Shown here: one piece after another, positions 1-5,199 of the stretch
Numbering within the stretch: position 1 is the first letter of the stretch
How the letters are laid out: each line of letters opens with the position of its first letter
Source: UBA4744 sp035282865
GTDB lineage: Bacteria > Actinomycetota > Acidimicrobiia > Spongiisociales > UBA4744
Direction of reading: 5' to 3'
DNA length: 7,652 nucleotides
NCBI GenBank assembly: GCA_035282865.1
Contig: DATEVB010000049.1
Span: 1 to 7,652, forward strand
Translations under genes and position numbers: made by a program
Notes under the pieces: model-generated
The model's database searches: none
Seen by the model: only the letters and a program-made list of their open reading frames with translations
What the model was told of the DNA's origin: nothing

Positions 1-183
1 TACCGATCTTCAGGACGCGGTGCTGAGCGTTCACCATACGACCCTGCACACGTTCGCCGGCAGGCGGTTAAGATCATCGAGGACCATCTGGGCAGAGCTT
101 TCGTCAAGAGCGTTCAGCAGATCAACATCCCGCTTCAGGTCCCGGCTCAACCTGTCCCGCCTCCAGCCGTTCCATCTGCCTGA
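1..183 (+). pseudogene. 3' end of SDH_sah-type serine protease (ClpP/SppA fold), frameshifted
   Basis: Two adjacent reading frames together spell the C-terminus I recall for the SDH_sah (serine dehydrogenase proteinase) family. The frame beginning at position 2 gives LQDAVLSVHHTTLHTFAG. From about 64 the frame beginning at position 1 gives AVKIIEDHLGRAFVKSVQQ, then a proline-rich tail and a TGA at 181-183. Family members read like HTFAG-(two residues)-AVKIIENH without interruption, so 1 or 4 nt (a loss of 1 modulo 3) appear to be missing around 61-64. In the unshifted frame translation would run on to a stop at 388 with unrelated, arginine-rich sequence. The catalytic Ser/Lys part lies left of the window. 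These proteins are membrane-linked or cytosolic ClpP-fold peptidases of largely unknown substrate. The family call rests on remembered motifs, not on a search. The shift may be a real mutation or a sequencing or assembly error. Confidence 0.55.
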
Positions 184-357
184 TCGTAAGATGCACTCTT
201 CGACGAGTAGAGCTCATCGAAGGAAGGTTGCCACACCACCGACCGTCAAGTGGTTGCCGAGCAAAGAAACAGGGATATTCCTGGTGAGTTTCTGGCGACA
301 TGGGTTCGAAGACGCATCATACCGCCAGGTTATGCCCGTATTATACGGAGAACTCGA
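184..357. other. Intergenic region with palindrome, no gene seen
   Basis: No convincing gene lies between the protease stop and the tRNA fragment. A perfect 13-nt odd palindrome, CCGTATTATACGG, sits at 336-348, only 9 nt from the point where the tRNA-Gly sequence breaks off. A looser inverted repeat, CTGGCG at 292-297 and CGCCAG at 323-328, flanks a 25-nt spacer. The stretch is less GC-rich than the surrounding genes. These elements could be recombination-site remnants, but no integrase or transposase gene is visible here. Confidence 0.4.
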
Positions 358-399
358 TGAGCTTGGGAAGCTCGTGTTCTACCACTGAACTACACCCGC
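358..399 (-). tRNA. Truncated tRNA-Gly (anticodon CCC), 5' half only
   Basis: Read on the minus strand from 399, the sequence opens with acceptor strand GCGGGTG and continues with TA. A D-arm follows with GTTC/GAAC stem and an AGTGGTA loop, then an anticodon arm CGAGC / TTCCCAA / GCTCA with anticodon CCC (plus-strand GGG at 365-367). This is the characteristic start of actinobacterial tRNA-Gly(CCC). The outermost anticodon-stem pair is C-A. Beyond 358 the tRNA fails: there is no T-stem with a TTCRANY loop at the proper distance and no CACCCGC strand to close the acceptor stem. I found none down to position 1 either. It is therefore probably a tRNA pseudogene or a recombination junction, not a working tRNA. 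A fully intact tRNA is excluded by the missing 3' strand; an intron-split gene is a remote alternative. Confidence 0.6.
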
Positions 400-479
400 A
401 GGGAGATCGATGATACCAAGCCGGTGTCCGGTGTCGTGAGTTGGTGAGAGATTCTGTATGTGACTTGCGACCCAGGGCA

Positions 480-695
480 CTAGGAGAAGACGCTGGCCGC
501 TCCCCATACTGTCAAGAGGACACCGATGGTTCCCAGGAACCACGCCCGGCCCGGCCGGAACTCACCTTCCACGCCTCGGGGGCGCTCACCTCGGCGATTC
601 TTGAAGATGGCCAATCCGTTGCCAATGACCATCGCCAGCCCGATGGCCAGCACCGCCTCAGGGAACAAGCTCTCCAACCCAAAGATATCGTCCAT
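480..695 (-). CDS. Small two-helix membrane protein, hypothetical
   Basis: A 71-residue protein with two hydrophobic segments: about residues 13-31 (AVLAIGLAMVIGNGLAIF) and 52-69 (WFLGTIGVLLTVWGAASVF). They are joined by a charged loop rich in Arg, Glu and Gly (KNRRGERPRGVEGEFRPGR). The positive loop suggests that both termini face outward and the loop lies in the cytoplasm. I do not recognise a named family. The ATG at 695 is the first start after an in-frame stop (minus-strand TGA at 704-702). It lacks a Shine-Dalgarno but is preceded by TACCGT with an 8-nt gap, the leaderless geometry seen at other genes here. This promoter context and the clean amphipathic layout favour a real gene over the competing plus-strand frames. 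It diverges from the PhzF gene and points toward the tRNA fragment. Function unknown. Confidence 0.62.
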   Translation of the reverse strand: MDDIFGLESLFPEAVLAIGLAMVIGNGLAIFKNRRGERPRGVEGEFRPGRAWFLGTIGVLLTVWGAASVFS

Positions 696-703
696 CGGCC
701 GTC

Positions 704-709
704 ACGGTA
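704..709 (-). promoter_or_regulatory. Probable leaderless -10 element for the small membrane protein
   Basis: TACCGT on the minus strand (TANNNT) ends 8 nt before the ATG at 695, so transcription would begin at or within two bases of the start codon. No -35 resembling TTGACA is evident, as is common for actinobacterial TANNNT promoters. It lies back to back with the plus-strand TATGGT at 715-720. Confidence 0.4.
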
Positions 710-714
710 GCGGG

Positions 715-741
715 TATGGTTTCCACCTCGAAAGGAGCAGC
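715..741 (+). promoter_or_regulatory. Probable -10 element and ribosome binding site of the PhzF gene
   Basis: TATGGT at 715-720 fits TANNNT and would place the transcript start near 727. The Shine-Dalgarno AAAGGAG at 731-737 lies 4 nt before ATG 742. This site decides the start of the PhzF gene: the reading frame is open much further upstream (from 526), but the upstream part overlaps the divergent membrane-protein gene and does not match the family N-terminus. Confidence 0.5.
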
Positions 742-1548
742 ATGCCGAGGCACTGCTACGTCCTGCGGGTCTTTACTCGAGGCGACGAGGGGGGCAACCA
801 CCTGGGGGTGGTCACCGATGCCACCGGTCTGACCACCGATTCGATGCAGGCCATCGCCGTCGATCTGGGGTTTTCGGAAACCATCTTCCTGGAATGGAAA
901 GAAGGGGAGATCCCGCGAGTGCGGATCTTCACACCGGGAGCCGAACTTCCTTTTGCCGGCCACCCCCTGGTCGGGATGGGTTGGATGCTGAAACAGCTCG
1001 GCCCGGGCGGTCCCGACACACTCAGGTGCGCGGCCTTCGACGTCGCGATCCGGCACGAGGGAGAGGTTGTAACGATCGAGGTTCCATTGGGACAGAGGGT
1101 GCGCCCGGCTCCGCAAGCGCCCTCTCTGGCGGCCGCGGTCAACCTGCCTGAACCGGTGTCGGCCCGGTGGGTGGATATGCCATTGCCCTACCTGTTGATC
1201 GAAGCCGAATCGGTGGCCGCCGTATCGTCGGCTGAGCCTGTCCCCGCAGAAGTTTTCGAGAAAGCGGGAGCGGACATGGTGTATCTGTACGCTCTGGCGT
1301 CCCCGACGGTGGTGCGGGCCCGCTTCTTTGCACCTGGTCACGGTGTATTTGAGGACCCGGCCACCGGCAGCGCTGCTGTGGCTCTGGCCGCCGCTATGCG
1401 TGCAGAAGGGCACGCATCAGGCCGGTTGGAGATCGGTCAGGGGTTGGAGATAGGCCATCCGTCGACGATCAACCTGGAGTGGCACGGGGCGCAAGCCAGC
1501 ATCGGTGGGACGGTTCGAAAGGACGAGGTTCGGTGGCTGGACGCCTGA
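742..1548 (+). CDS. PhzF family epimerase/isomerase
   Basis: A 268-residue protein, slightly short but within the usual size of the PhzF family, which has two-lobed diaminopimelate-epimerase-fold enzymes. The N-terminus (YVLRVFTRGDEGGNHLGVV, residues 6-24) matches the family signature F-x-GN. The proposed proton-shuttling glutamate is Glu46 in GFSETIF. FTPGAELPFAGHP follows at 63-75 with His74. The second lobe carries EDPATGSAA at 203-211, with Asp204. These three positions correspond to the Glu45/His74/Asp208 trio of PhzF itself. True PhzF isomerises trans-2,3-dihydro-3-hydroxyanthranilate in phenazine synthesis, but no phenazine genes are present, so the substrate here is unknown; most family members are uncharacterised. 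The ATG at 742 was chosen because of the strong AAAGGAG ahead of it. A GC-rich hairpin follows the stop at 1575-1605. Confidence 0.9.
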   Translation: MPRHCYVLRVFTRGDEGGNHLGVVTDATGLTTDSMQAIAVDLGFSETIFLEWKEGEIPRVRIFTPGAELPFAGHPLVGMGWMLKQLGPGGPDTLRCAAFDVAIRHEGEVVTIEVPLGQRVRPAPQAPSLAAAVNLPEPVSARWVDMPLPYLLIEAESVAAVSSAEPVPAEVFEKAGADMVYLYALASPTVVRARFFAPGHGVFEDPATGSAAVALAAAMRAEGHASGRLEIGQGLEIGHPSTINLEWHGAQASIGGTVRKDEVRWLDA

Positions 1549-1574
1549 TCCCGTGACGGTTTCCCGCCTACCCT

Positions 1575-1605
1575 CCCGGAGCCGGAGGACCACTCGGCCT
1601 CCGGG
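1575..1605 (+). terminator. GC-rich hairpin after the PhzF gene, possible terminator
   Basis: CCCGGAG at 1575-1581 pairs perfectly with CTCCGGG at 1599-1605. The interior can extend the stem by about five more pairs around single-base bulges, leaving a loop of a few bases. It starts 26 nt after the PhzF stop codon. No T-tract follows, so it would be an atypical intrinsic terminator or a transcript-stabilising hairpin. The remaining 1606-1822 stretch shows no gene I can support. Confidence 0.4.
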
Positions 1606-1822
1606 TGCAGGCAGCAGAAGGAGGGCTCGGGTTCATGCTGGACATGGCGGTTGCCCACCGGGTGAGCGCCCGGGATTGCGCGGTCGACGGCGCTACCGGC
1701 ACCGGAGCAACCGACCCCACAACTTATGCGCTCCTCGTCGGAGAGCGACCGGTGATGCTGCTCAGCGCGAGGTTTTCTCGGCTCATTTAGTCGAGAGTTC
1801 GGGTCGGAGCGACCTCAGTTCG

Positions 1823-1828
1823 TAGACT
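1823..1828 (+). promoter_or_regulatory. Probable leaderless -10 element of the CDF-thrB operon
   Basis: TAGACT (TANNNT) ends 8 nt before ATG 1837, with no Shine-Dalgarno in between (GCCCGCCA). The transcript start would fall at or just before the initiator ATG. No clear -35 is seen. Confidence 0.45.
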
Positions 1829-1836
1829 GCCCGCCA

Positions 1837-2751
1837 ATGGCTGCAGAAGGATCGAAGTCGGCGGTAGTTGCCGCACTCATCGGCAACTCGCTCATCGCGG
1901 CTGCGAAGTTCGTGGTCGCCTTCCTGACCTCGAGCGCGGCAATGATCGCCGAGGCATTTCATTCGGTCGCCGACTCGGGCAACCAGGTGCTGCTCTTACG
2001 CGGCATCAGCGTGTCCCGGAGGTCCCCGACGGTCCGACATCCGTTCGGGCGGGGCAAGGAGGTCTATTTCTGGAGCCTGATGGTGGCCGTGATGTTGTTC
2101 GTAGCAGGCGGGGTGCTCGCCGTCCAGCGCGGAGTCGACGCCATCCAGCATCCGCACGAGGTCACCGACTTTGCTCCCAACTACATCGTGTTGGGCGCGG
2201 CTCTCATCATCGAGGGTTTCTCTTTTCGGGTTGCGTTCAAGCAATTCAGCATCGTCAGAGGCTCGCGAGGTGTGTGGCGGAGCATCCGCGAGACCAAAGA
2301 CAGCGCACTTCTGGTGGTTCTGCTGGAAGACAGCGCAGCCATGCTCGGCCTCCTCTTCGCCGTTATGGGGTTGGCCATTGCTCAAACGACCGGCAACGAC
2401 TTCTGGGATGGTGTTGCTTCGGTCGCCATTGGGATACTGCTAGGGCTGGTGGCCGTGCTGTTGGCCAACGAGACCAAGCAGCTGCTGATCGGTGAGGCTG
2501 CCGGTCGTCGTGATCGAGCGGCCCTGCGGATGTCGGTACTGTCACTGCCGGAAGTGGAGAGTGTCGGCCGGCTGCTGACCATGCACATGGGACCGGACGA
2601 GATCCTGGTCAACCTCGAGGTTGATCTCACCGACGGGCTGACCGACCGCCAAGTGGAACCCGTCGTCGACCGGATCGAGGCCGAGATCCGGAAGGTGCTG
2701 CCCGGAGCGATGAATATCTTCATTGAGCTGCAGACCAGAGACCATGGCTGA
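1837..2751 (+). CDS. Cation diffusion facilitator (CDF/SLC30) metal transporter
   Basis: A 304-residue integral membrane transporter that would export divalent metal (Zn2+, Fe2+, Mn2+ or similar) by proton exchange across the cytoplasmic membrane. The N-terminal helix (about 9-30) leads into TM2, which carries the family HxxxD metal site as His42-Asp46 in FHSVADSGNQ. HPFGRGKEVYFW at 68-79 is a well-conserved CDF loop, most typical of the SLC30A9-like branch. Further helices lie near 80-97, 115-134, 157-179 and 192-208, followed by a cytoplasmic C-terminal domain of about 90 residues (MHMGPDEILVNLEVDL, then the dimerisation fold). The TM5 counterpart is LLEDSAAMLG with Glu164-Asp165 instead of a second HxxxD. 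Metal specificity cannot be read from the sequence. Expression is probably leaderless. The last 8 nt overlap thrB, suggesting translational coupling. Confidence 0.9.
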   Translation: MAAEGSKSAVVAALIGNSLIAAAKFVVAFLTSSAAMIAEAFHSVADSGNQVLLLRGISVSRRSPTVRHPFGRGKEVYFWSLMVAVMLFVAGGVLAVQRGVDAIQHPHEVTDFAPNYIVLGAALIIEGFSFRVAFKQFSIVRGSRGVWRSIRETKDSALLVVLLEDSAAMLGLLFAVMGLAIAQTTGNDFWDGVASVAIGILLGLVAVLLANETKQLLIGEAAGRRDRAALRMSVLSLPEVESVGRLLTMHMGPDEILVNLEVDLTDGLTDRQVEPVVDRIEAEIRKVLPGAMNIFIELQTRDHG

Positions 2752-3595
2752 GGCGTCGGCGCCGGCATCCGCGGCCAACCTGGGCCCAGGGTTCGACACG
2801 CTGGCGCTGGCTCTCGAGTTGCGGTGCCGGGTAACGGCGGAACCTGCGACCGATTGGCAGGTCGACCACCTGGGCCGGCACCATCCAGAATCGGCGTCTC
2901 AGGACGCCGTACTTGCCGCGGCTCAGCTTGCCGTGGGTGTGGAGCGTCCGATGCGCTTAGCGGTCAGCAGTGAGATCCCGGTTGCCCGCGGGATGGGCTC
3001 ATCGGCTGCTGCCTATGCAGCCGGGGCATTGGCCGCCTGGCGGGCCACCGGTGTGGAACCGGACTCGCAACGGGTGTTTGAACTCGTCGCAGACTTGGAA
3101 GGCCATGCCGATAATGCAGCCGCCGCCGTGTTCGGAGGGCTCCAGGCCGTGACCATCGCTGGTGGCGTGCAACGGATGGCGTTGCATCCCGACCTCGTTC
3201 CTGTGGTGGCAGTACCCGAGGCGGTGTTGTTGACCGGTGACGCTCGGGCCGCCCTTCCCCATTCGTATTCTCGACCGGCGGTGGTCAGATCTCTCCAACG
3301 GGCGGTTGCCTTGGTGGAAGGCCTCCGGACGGCCGATGCTGCGCTGCTCGCCTCGGCATTGGGAGATGAGATCCACGAGGCGCCCAGAACCCGGCTCAAC
3401 CCCGTCGCCGCCGAATTGATCGAAACAGCACTCACCGCGGGAGCGCTGTTCGCCTGCTGGTCCGGCGCCGGCCCTTCGGTGCTGGCGATAGCTTTGTCAG
3501 CGCGCCGCCCGGACATTGTTGTGAGCTTAGAGTCCGCCCTCAACGGGCGGGGGTTGGTTCTGACACCGGACCTGGCCGATAGCGGCATCGAGTAA
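2744..3595 (+). CDS. thrB: Homoserine kinase (GHMP family)
   Basis: A 283-residue cytoplasmic enzyme that phosphorylates L-homoserine to O-phospho-L-homoserine, the step before threonine synthase. All GHMP-kinase motifs are present. They are PASAANLGPGFD at 7-18 (substrate/ATP N-terminal motif), the phosphate loop GMGSSAAAYAAG at 83-94, the magnesium-site region LEGHADN at 118-124 (usually EGHPDN) with Glu119, and SGAGPS at 240-245. The TGDARAALP and later TRLNP segments also match ThrB rather than mevalonate or galactokinase relatives. ATG 2744 was chosen because the family begins only a few residues before PASSANLGPGF. The in-frame TTG at 2723 would add seven residues with no ribosome site. 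The start lies within the last 8 nt of the CDF gene, so expression likely depends on that transcript. The threonine-pathway neighbours hom and thrC are not in the window. Confidence 0.9.
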   Translation: MAEASAPASAANLGPGFDTLALALELRCRVTAEPATDWQVDHLGRHHPESASQDAVLAAAQLAVGVERPMRLAVSSEIPVARGMGSSAAAYAAGALAAWRATGVEPDSQRVFELVADLEGHADNAAAAVFGGLQAVTIAGGVQRMALHPDLVPVVAVPEAVLLTGDARAALPHSYSRPAVVRSLQRAVALVEGLRTADAALLASALGDEIHEAPRTRLNPVAAELIETALTAGALFACWSGAGPSVLAIALSARRPDIVVSLESALNGRGLVLTPDLADSGIE

Positions 3596-3610
3596 CCGTC
3601 GAGCAGCGAG

Positions 3611-3616
3611 TAGCTT
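3611..3616 (+). promoter_or_regulatory. Probable leaderless -10 element of the APH-fold gene
   Basis: TAGCTT (TANNNT) lies 15 nt after the thrB stop and 6 nt before ATG 3623. The six-base gap is exactly that expected when the A of the ATG is the +1 base. No Shine-Dalgarno is present. The gene may thus be transcribed independently of thrB, although readthrough from thrB is also possible. Confidence 0.42.
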
Positions 3617-3622
3617 GACGAT

Positions 3623-4573
3623 ATGGACGCCGGGGCGGCCTTTGTCGCCAGAGCAATCGAACACCAGCTTGGGGTGCGACCGGACCACATGACCAGGGGG
3701 CCTTCGGGGTACGGAGAAGAAGTGTTCGAAGCCGTTCTCGGCGACCGGACGGTTCTGTTCAAAGCCGATCGAGAGCCCGGCATGGGACGGGTGGTCTTGG
3801 AGGCGTGGGCGTACCAGCATGTCAGAGAACTCGGGGCCCCGGCGCCCCGGGTGCTGGCCACAGACCTCGGGCGAGATACTTACCCGCGTAACTTCATCAT
3901 CATCGAGAAGGTGGCCGGTGTACCTCTGGAGGACGTTGACGTCGAGGCGGAGGAACGACACCGGCTCATACGCGAGGCCGGATGGGTCATACGCGCTGTA
4001 CACGAGATTGGAGTACCCGGCTTCGGACTTCTCCAGGAAACGACGTATCTGCGCAGCGCTCAGGTAGGGGGCGAGTACGACTCTTGGGAAGAATTCCTGA
4101 CCGAGGTGCTGGATGTGACCATACCGGCCCTACGGTCCGGCGGCGTCCTCGACGACGCGGAAGTGGAGCGCGTCGATCGGGCCGTTGTCGACCACGCTGA
4201 GTACTACGACCTGGGTCCGGTCGGCCATCTGTTGCACGGCAAATTCGATCCGGCCCATGTGCTGGTCGACGAAGGCCGGATCACCGGCATCGTGGATTTC
4301 GGCGATCGGTCCAGCGGGGATCCGGCCTGGGATCTCGGTGGCTTTCTGGTGGACAACGTGGTCGAGACACGCCACCTGCTGGCCGGGTACGATCCCAACA
4401 AGGGGCGGGCTGCTGCTTTCGAGGCGACCATCCCGCTCTACGTCGCCTTGCGGGCCATGCTGGCCGCCCGCCGAGCCCACAACGAAAGCCGCGCCGTCGA
4501 CCGCGACCACTTGCTGGCCGTTGCCGACGCATCATTTGATGCGCTTGGATATCCGCTTCGTCACACGTCCTGA
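3623..4573 (+). CDS. APH-fold phosphotransferase-like protein with altered catalytic loop
   Basis: A 316-residue cytoplasmic protein of the aminoglycoside phosphotransferase/choline kinase superfamily. The N-lobe has the ATP-lysine strand VLFKAD (Lys47), a likely helix-C glutamate (Glu60 in VVLEAWAYQ) and a hinge-like strand FIIIEKVAGV at 91-100. The C-lobe has the catalytic loop LLHGKFDPAHVLVDEG at 203-218 and the metal-binding IVDFGD at 223-228, followed by SGDPAWDLGGF. In active APH enzymes the loop reads HGDxxxxN, with Asp as catalytic base and Asn binding magnesium. Here these positions are Lys207 and His212, while the DFG Asp225 is kept. It may be a pseudokinase, or Asp209 may stand in. 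The superfamily includes antibiotic kinases, choline kinase and a type of homoserine kinase, so adjacency to thrB is noted but proves nothing. The substrate is unknown. Confidence 0.82.
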   Translation: MDAGAAFVARAIEHQLGVRPDHMTRGPSGYGEEVFEAVLGDRTVLFKADREPGMGRVVLEAWAYQHVRELGAPAPRVLATDLGRDTYPRNFIIIEKVAGVPLEDVDVEAEERHRLIREAGWVIRAVHEIGVPGFGLLQETTYLRSAQVGGEYDSWEEFLTEVLDVTIPALRSGGVLDDAEVERVDRAVVDHAEYYDLGPVGHLLHGKFDPAHVLVDEGRITGIVDFGDRSSGDPAWDLGGFLVDNVVETRHLLAGYDPNKGRAAAFEATIPLYVALRAMLAARRAHNESRAVDRDHLLAVADASFDALGYPLRHTS

Positions 4574-4591
4574 CCCAGGTAGCGTTTGCGC

Positions 4592-4619
4592 TTGACGTGT
4601 CGAACAGGCAAGCTATTAG
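4592..4619 (+). promoter_or_regulatory. Sigma-70-like promoter of the bS22 gene
   Basis: TTGACG at 4592-4597 (five of six consensus bases) is separated by 16 nt from TATTAG at 4614-4619 (four of six). It is the only promoter in the window with a good -35. The transcript would start near 4626 and carry GAGG at 4638-4641 five bases before ATG 4647, a normal leadered arrangement fitting a constitutively high-expressed ribosomal gene. Confidence 0.5.
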
Positions 4620-4646
4620 CTCCCAATTCGTCTATCCGAGGTTTGC

Positions 4647-4739
4647 ATGGGCTCGCTGGTTAAAAAGCGGCGCAAGAAGATGAGCAAGCACAAGTACCGG
4701 AAGCGCCTCAAGGCCAACCGGCACAAGCGCAAGAAGTAG
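4647..4739 (+). CDS. Small ribosomal subunit protein bS22 (AURKAIP1/COX24 domain)
   Basis: A 30-residue, extremely basic protein. It begins MGSLVKKRRKKMSKHK and ends KANRHKRKK; about 60% of its residues are Lys, Arg or His. It closely follows the pattern of the short actinobacterial AURKAIP1/COX24-domain proteins, which start MGS-(I/L/V)-KKRRKRMSKKKHRK. In mycobacterial ribosome structures this protein was found as an extra 30S subunit component and named bS22. It is expected to bind 16S rRNA near the decoding region. It is too short for most gene callers. The ATG at 4647 is supported by GAGG five bases upstream and by the TTGACG/TATTAG promoter. It stands alone, between the APH-fold gene and the oppositely oriented DUF2007 gene. 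The start and function are well supported by motif identity. Confidence 0.88.
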   Translation: MGSLVKKRRKKMSKHKYRKRLKANRHKRKK

Positions 4740-4746
4740 TCACAGG

Positions 4747-4760
4747 CTCTACAGAGAGCA
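4747..4760. terminator. Short hairpin downstream of bS22
   Basis: GCTCTACAGAGAGC forms a five-pair stem (GCTCT/AGAGC) with a four-base loop, starting 8 nt after the bS22 stop. It has no T-run on the plus strand, so termination function is tentative. It could equally act on the minus-strand DUF2007 transcript. Confidence 0.25.
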
Positions 4761-4899
4761 ATCGAGGCGCCGACCACGCCCAGGCTCACCAGCAGAATCA
4801 GCATCTGCGTATCGGCGCGCGCTCGCTTGCCTTTCCGCTTGGCAGCAATATCAACTCGGCACCCGCGGTCATCGGGGATGCGCGACTCCGGTCCGTTCA

Positions 4900-4920
4900 G
4901 TCGGTCTTGAAGAAACCGAC
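4900..4920. terminator. Inverted repeat between bS22 and DUF2007, possible minus-strand terminator
   Basis: GTCGGT at 4900-4905 and ACCGAC at 4915-4920 form a perfect six-pair stem with a nine-base loop, 65 nt beyond the DUF2007 stop. The direct repeat GAAACCGACCG at 4912-4922 and 4954-4964 adds further pairing options. No T-tract is present. Apart from these repeats the 4761-4984 stretch holds no gene I can support. A minus-strand hydrophobic frame there is discussed in the findings. Confidence 0.25.
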
Positions 4921-4984
4921 CGAGTTGGTCTGGCTTCCACTCGCTTCGACAACGAAACCGACCGGGCCGACCGGCATCTGTGAG

Positions 4985-5197
4985 CTAGTCGACTTCGAGG
5001 ACCTGTTTGGCCATGGCCAGGTCGTCATTCCGAACGAGAAGCCGGATTCTCCCCAGGGAGACACCCGGACACATCCCCCCGATATCGTCGGCGGCCACAG
5101 TGGCCTCGATTCCTTCCGTGGCCAGGTGGGCTCGTGCCAACTCGGCCTCGGCGGTGGTGAAGCATTCGATGACTTCGATCAGCTGGTCGGGCCTCAC
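4985..5197 (-). CDS. DUF2007 domain protein (putative signal-transducing protein)
   Basis: A 70-residue single-domain protein starting at GTG 5197. LIEVIECFTTAEAELARAHL at about 6-25 and GIEATVAADDIGGMCPG at 29-45 match the DUF2007 pattern: an EVY/ECF-type strand, a helix with AEAEL, then a variable loop. The protein ends with VRNDDLAMAKQVLEVD, resembling the V-x-x-(E/D)D-x-x-x-A-x-x-L ending of the family. DUF2007 is annotated as a putative prokaryotic signal-transducing, GlnB-like-fold domain; its ligand is unknown. The frame stays open upstream to 5482, but that part is antisense-free overlap with PAC2 in another phase and looks random, so the start next to the PAC2 stop was chosen. The GTG lies 2 nt after the PAC2 TGA, so translation is probably coupled; no clear Shine-Dalgarno of its own is seen. 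Confidence 0.75.
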   Translation of the reverse strand: MRPDQLIEVIECFTTAEAELARAHLATEGIEATVAADDIGGMCPGVSLGRIRLLVRNDDLAMAKQVLEVD

Positions 5198-5199
5198 GC

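Noticed and set aside
184..300. Minus-strand peptide beginning MSSTRRVHLTIRQMERLE
   Set aside because: Thirty residues, superficially like a transposase N-terminus, but it runs antisense to the conserved protease tail and has no downstream transposase.
20..388. Long plus-strand frame beyond the protease motif
   Set aside because: Only its first 14 or so residues are protease-like; after about 62 the frame is arginine/serine-rich without family features and ends antisense to the tRNA fragment.
324..399. Complete tRNA-Gly extending past 358
   Set aside because: Manual folding finds no TTCRANY T-loop with a five-pair stem and no strand complementary to GCGGGTG, so only the 5' half can be supported.
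526..741. N-terminal extension of the PhzF frame
   Set aside because: It overlaps the divergent membrane-protein gene, does not resemble PhzF sequence, and a strong AAAGGAG precedes ATG 742.
1605..1790. 61-residue plus-strand frame between PhzF and CDF genes
   Set aside because: GTG start lies inside the terminator-like hairpin, no ribosome site or promoter, no recognisable domain, and other frames are equally open in this GC-rich stretch.
3013..3861. 282-residue minus-strand frame over thrB and the APH-fold gene
   Set aside because: Composition is Ser/Thr/Ala/Arg-rich as expected from the antisense of GC-rich codons; both sense genes have clear family motifs.
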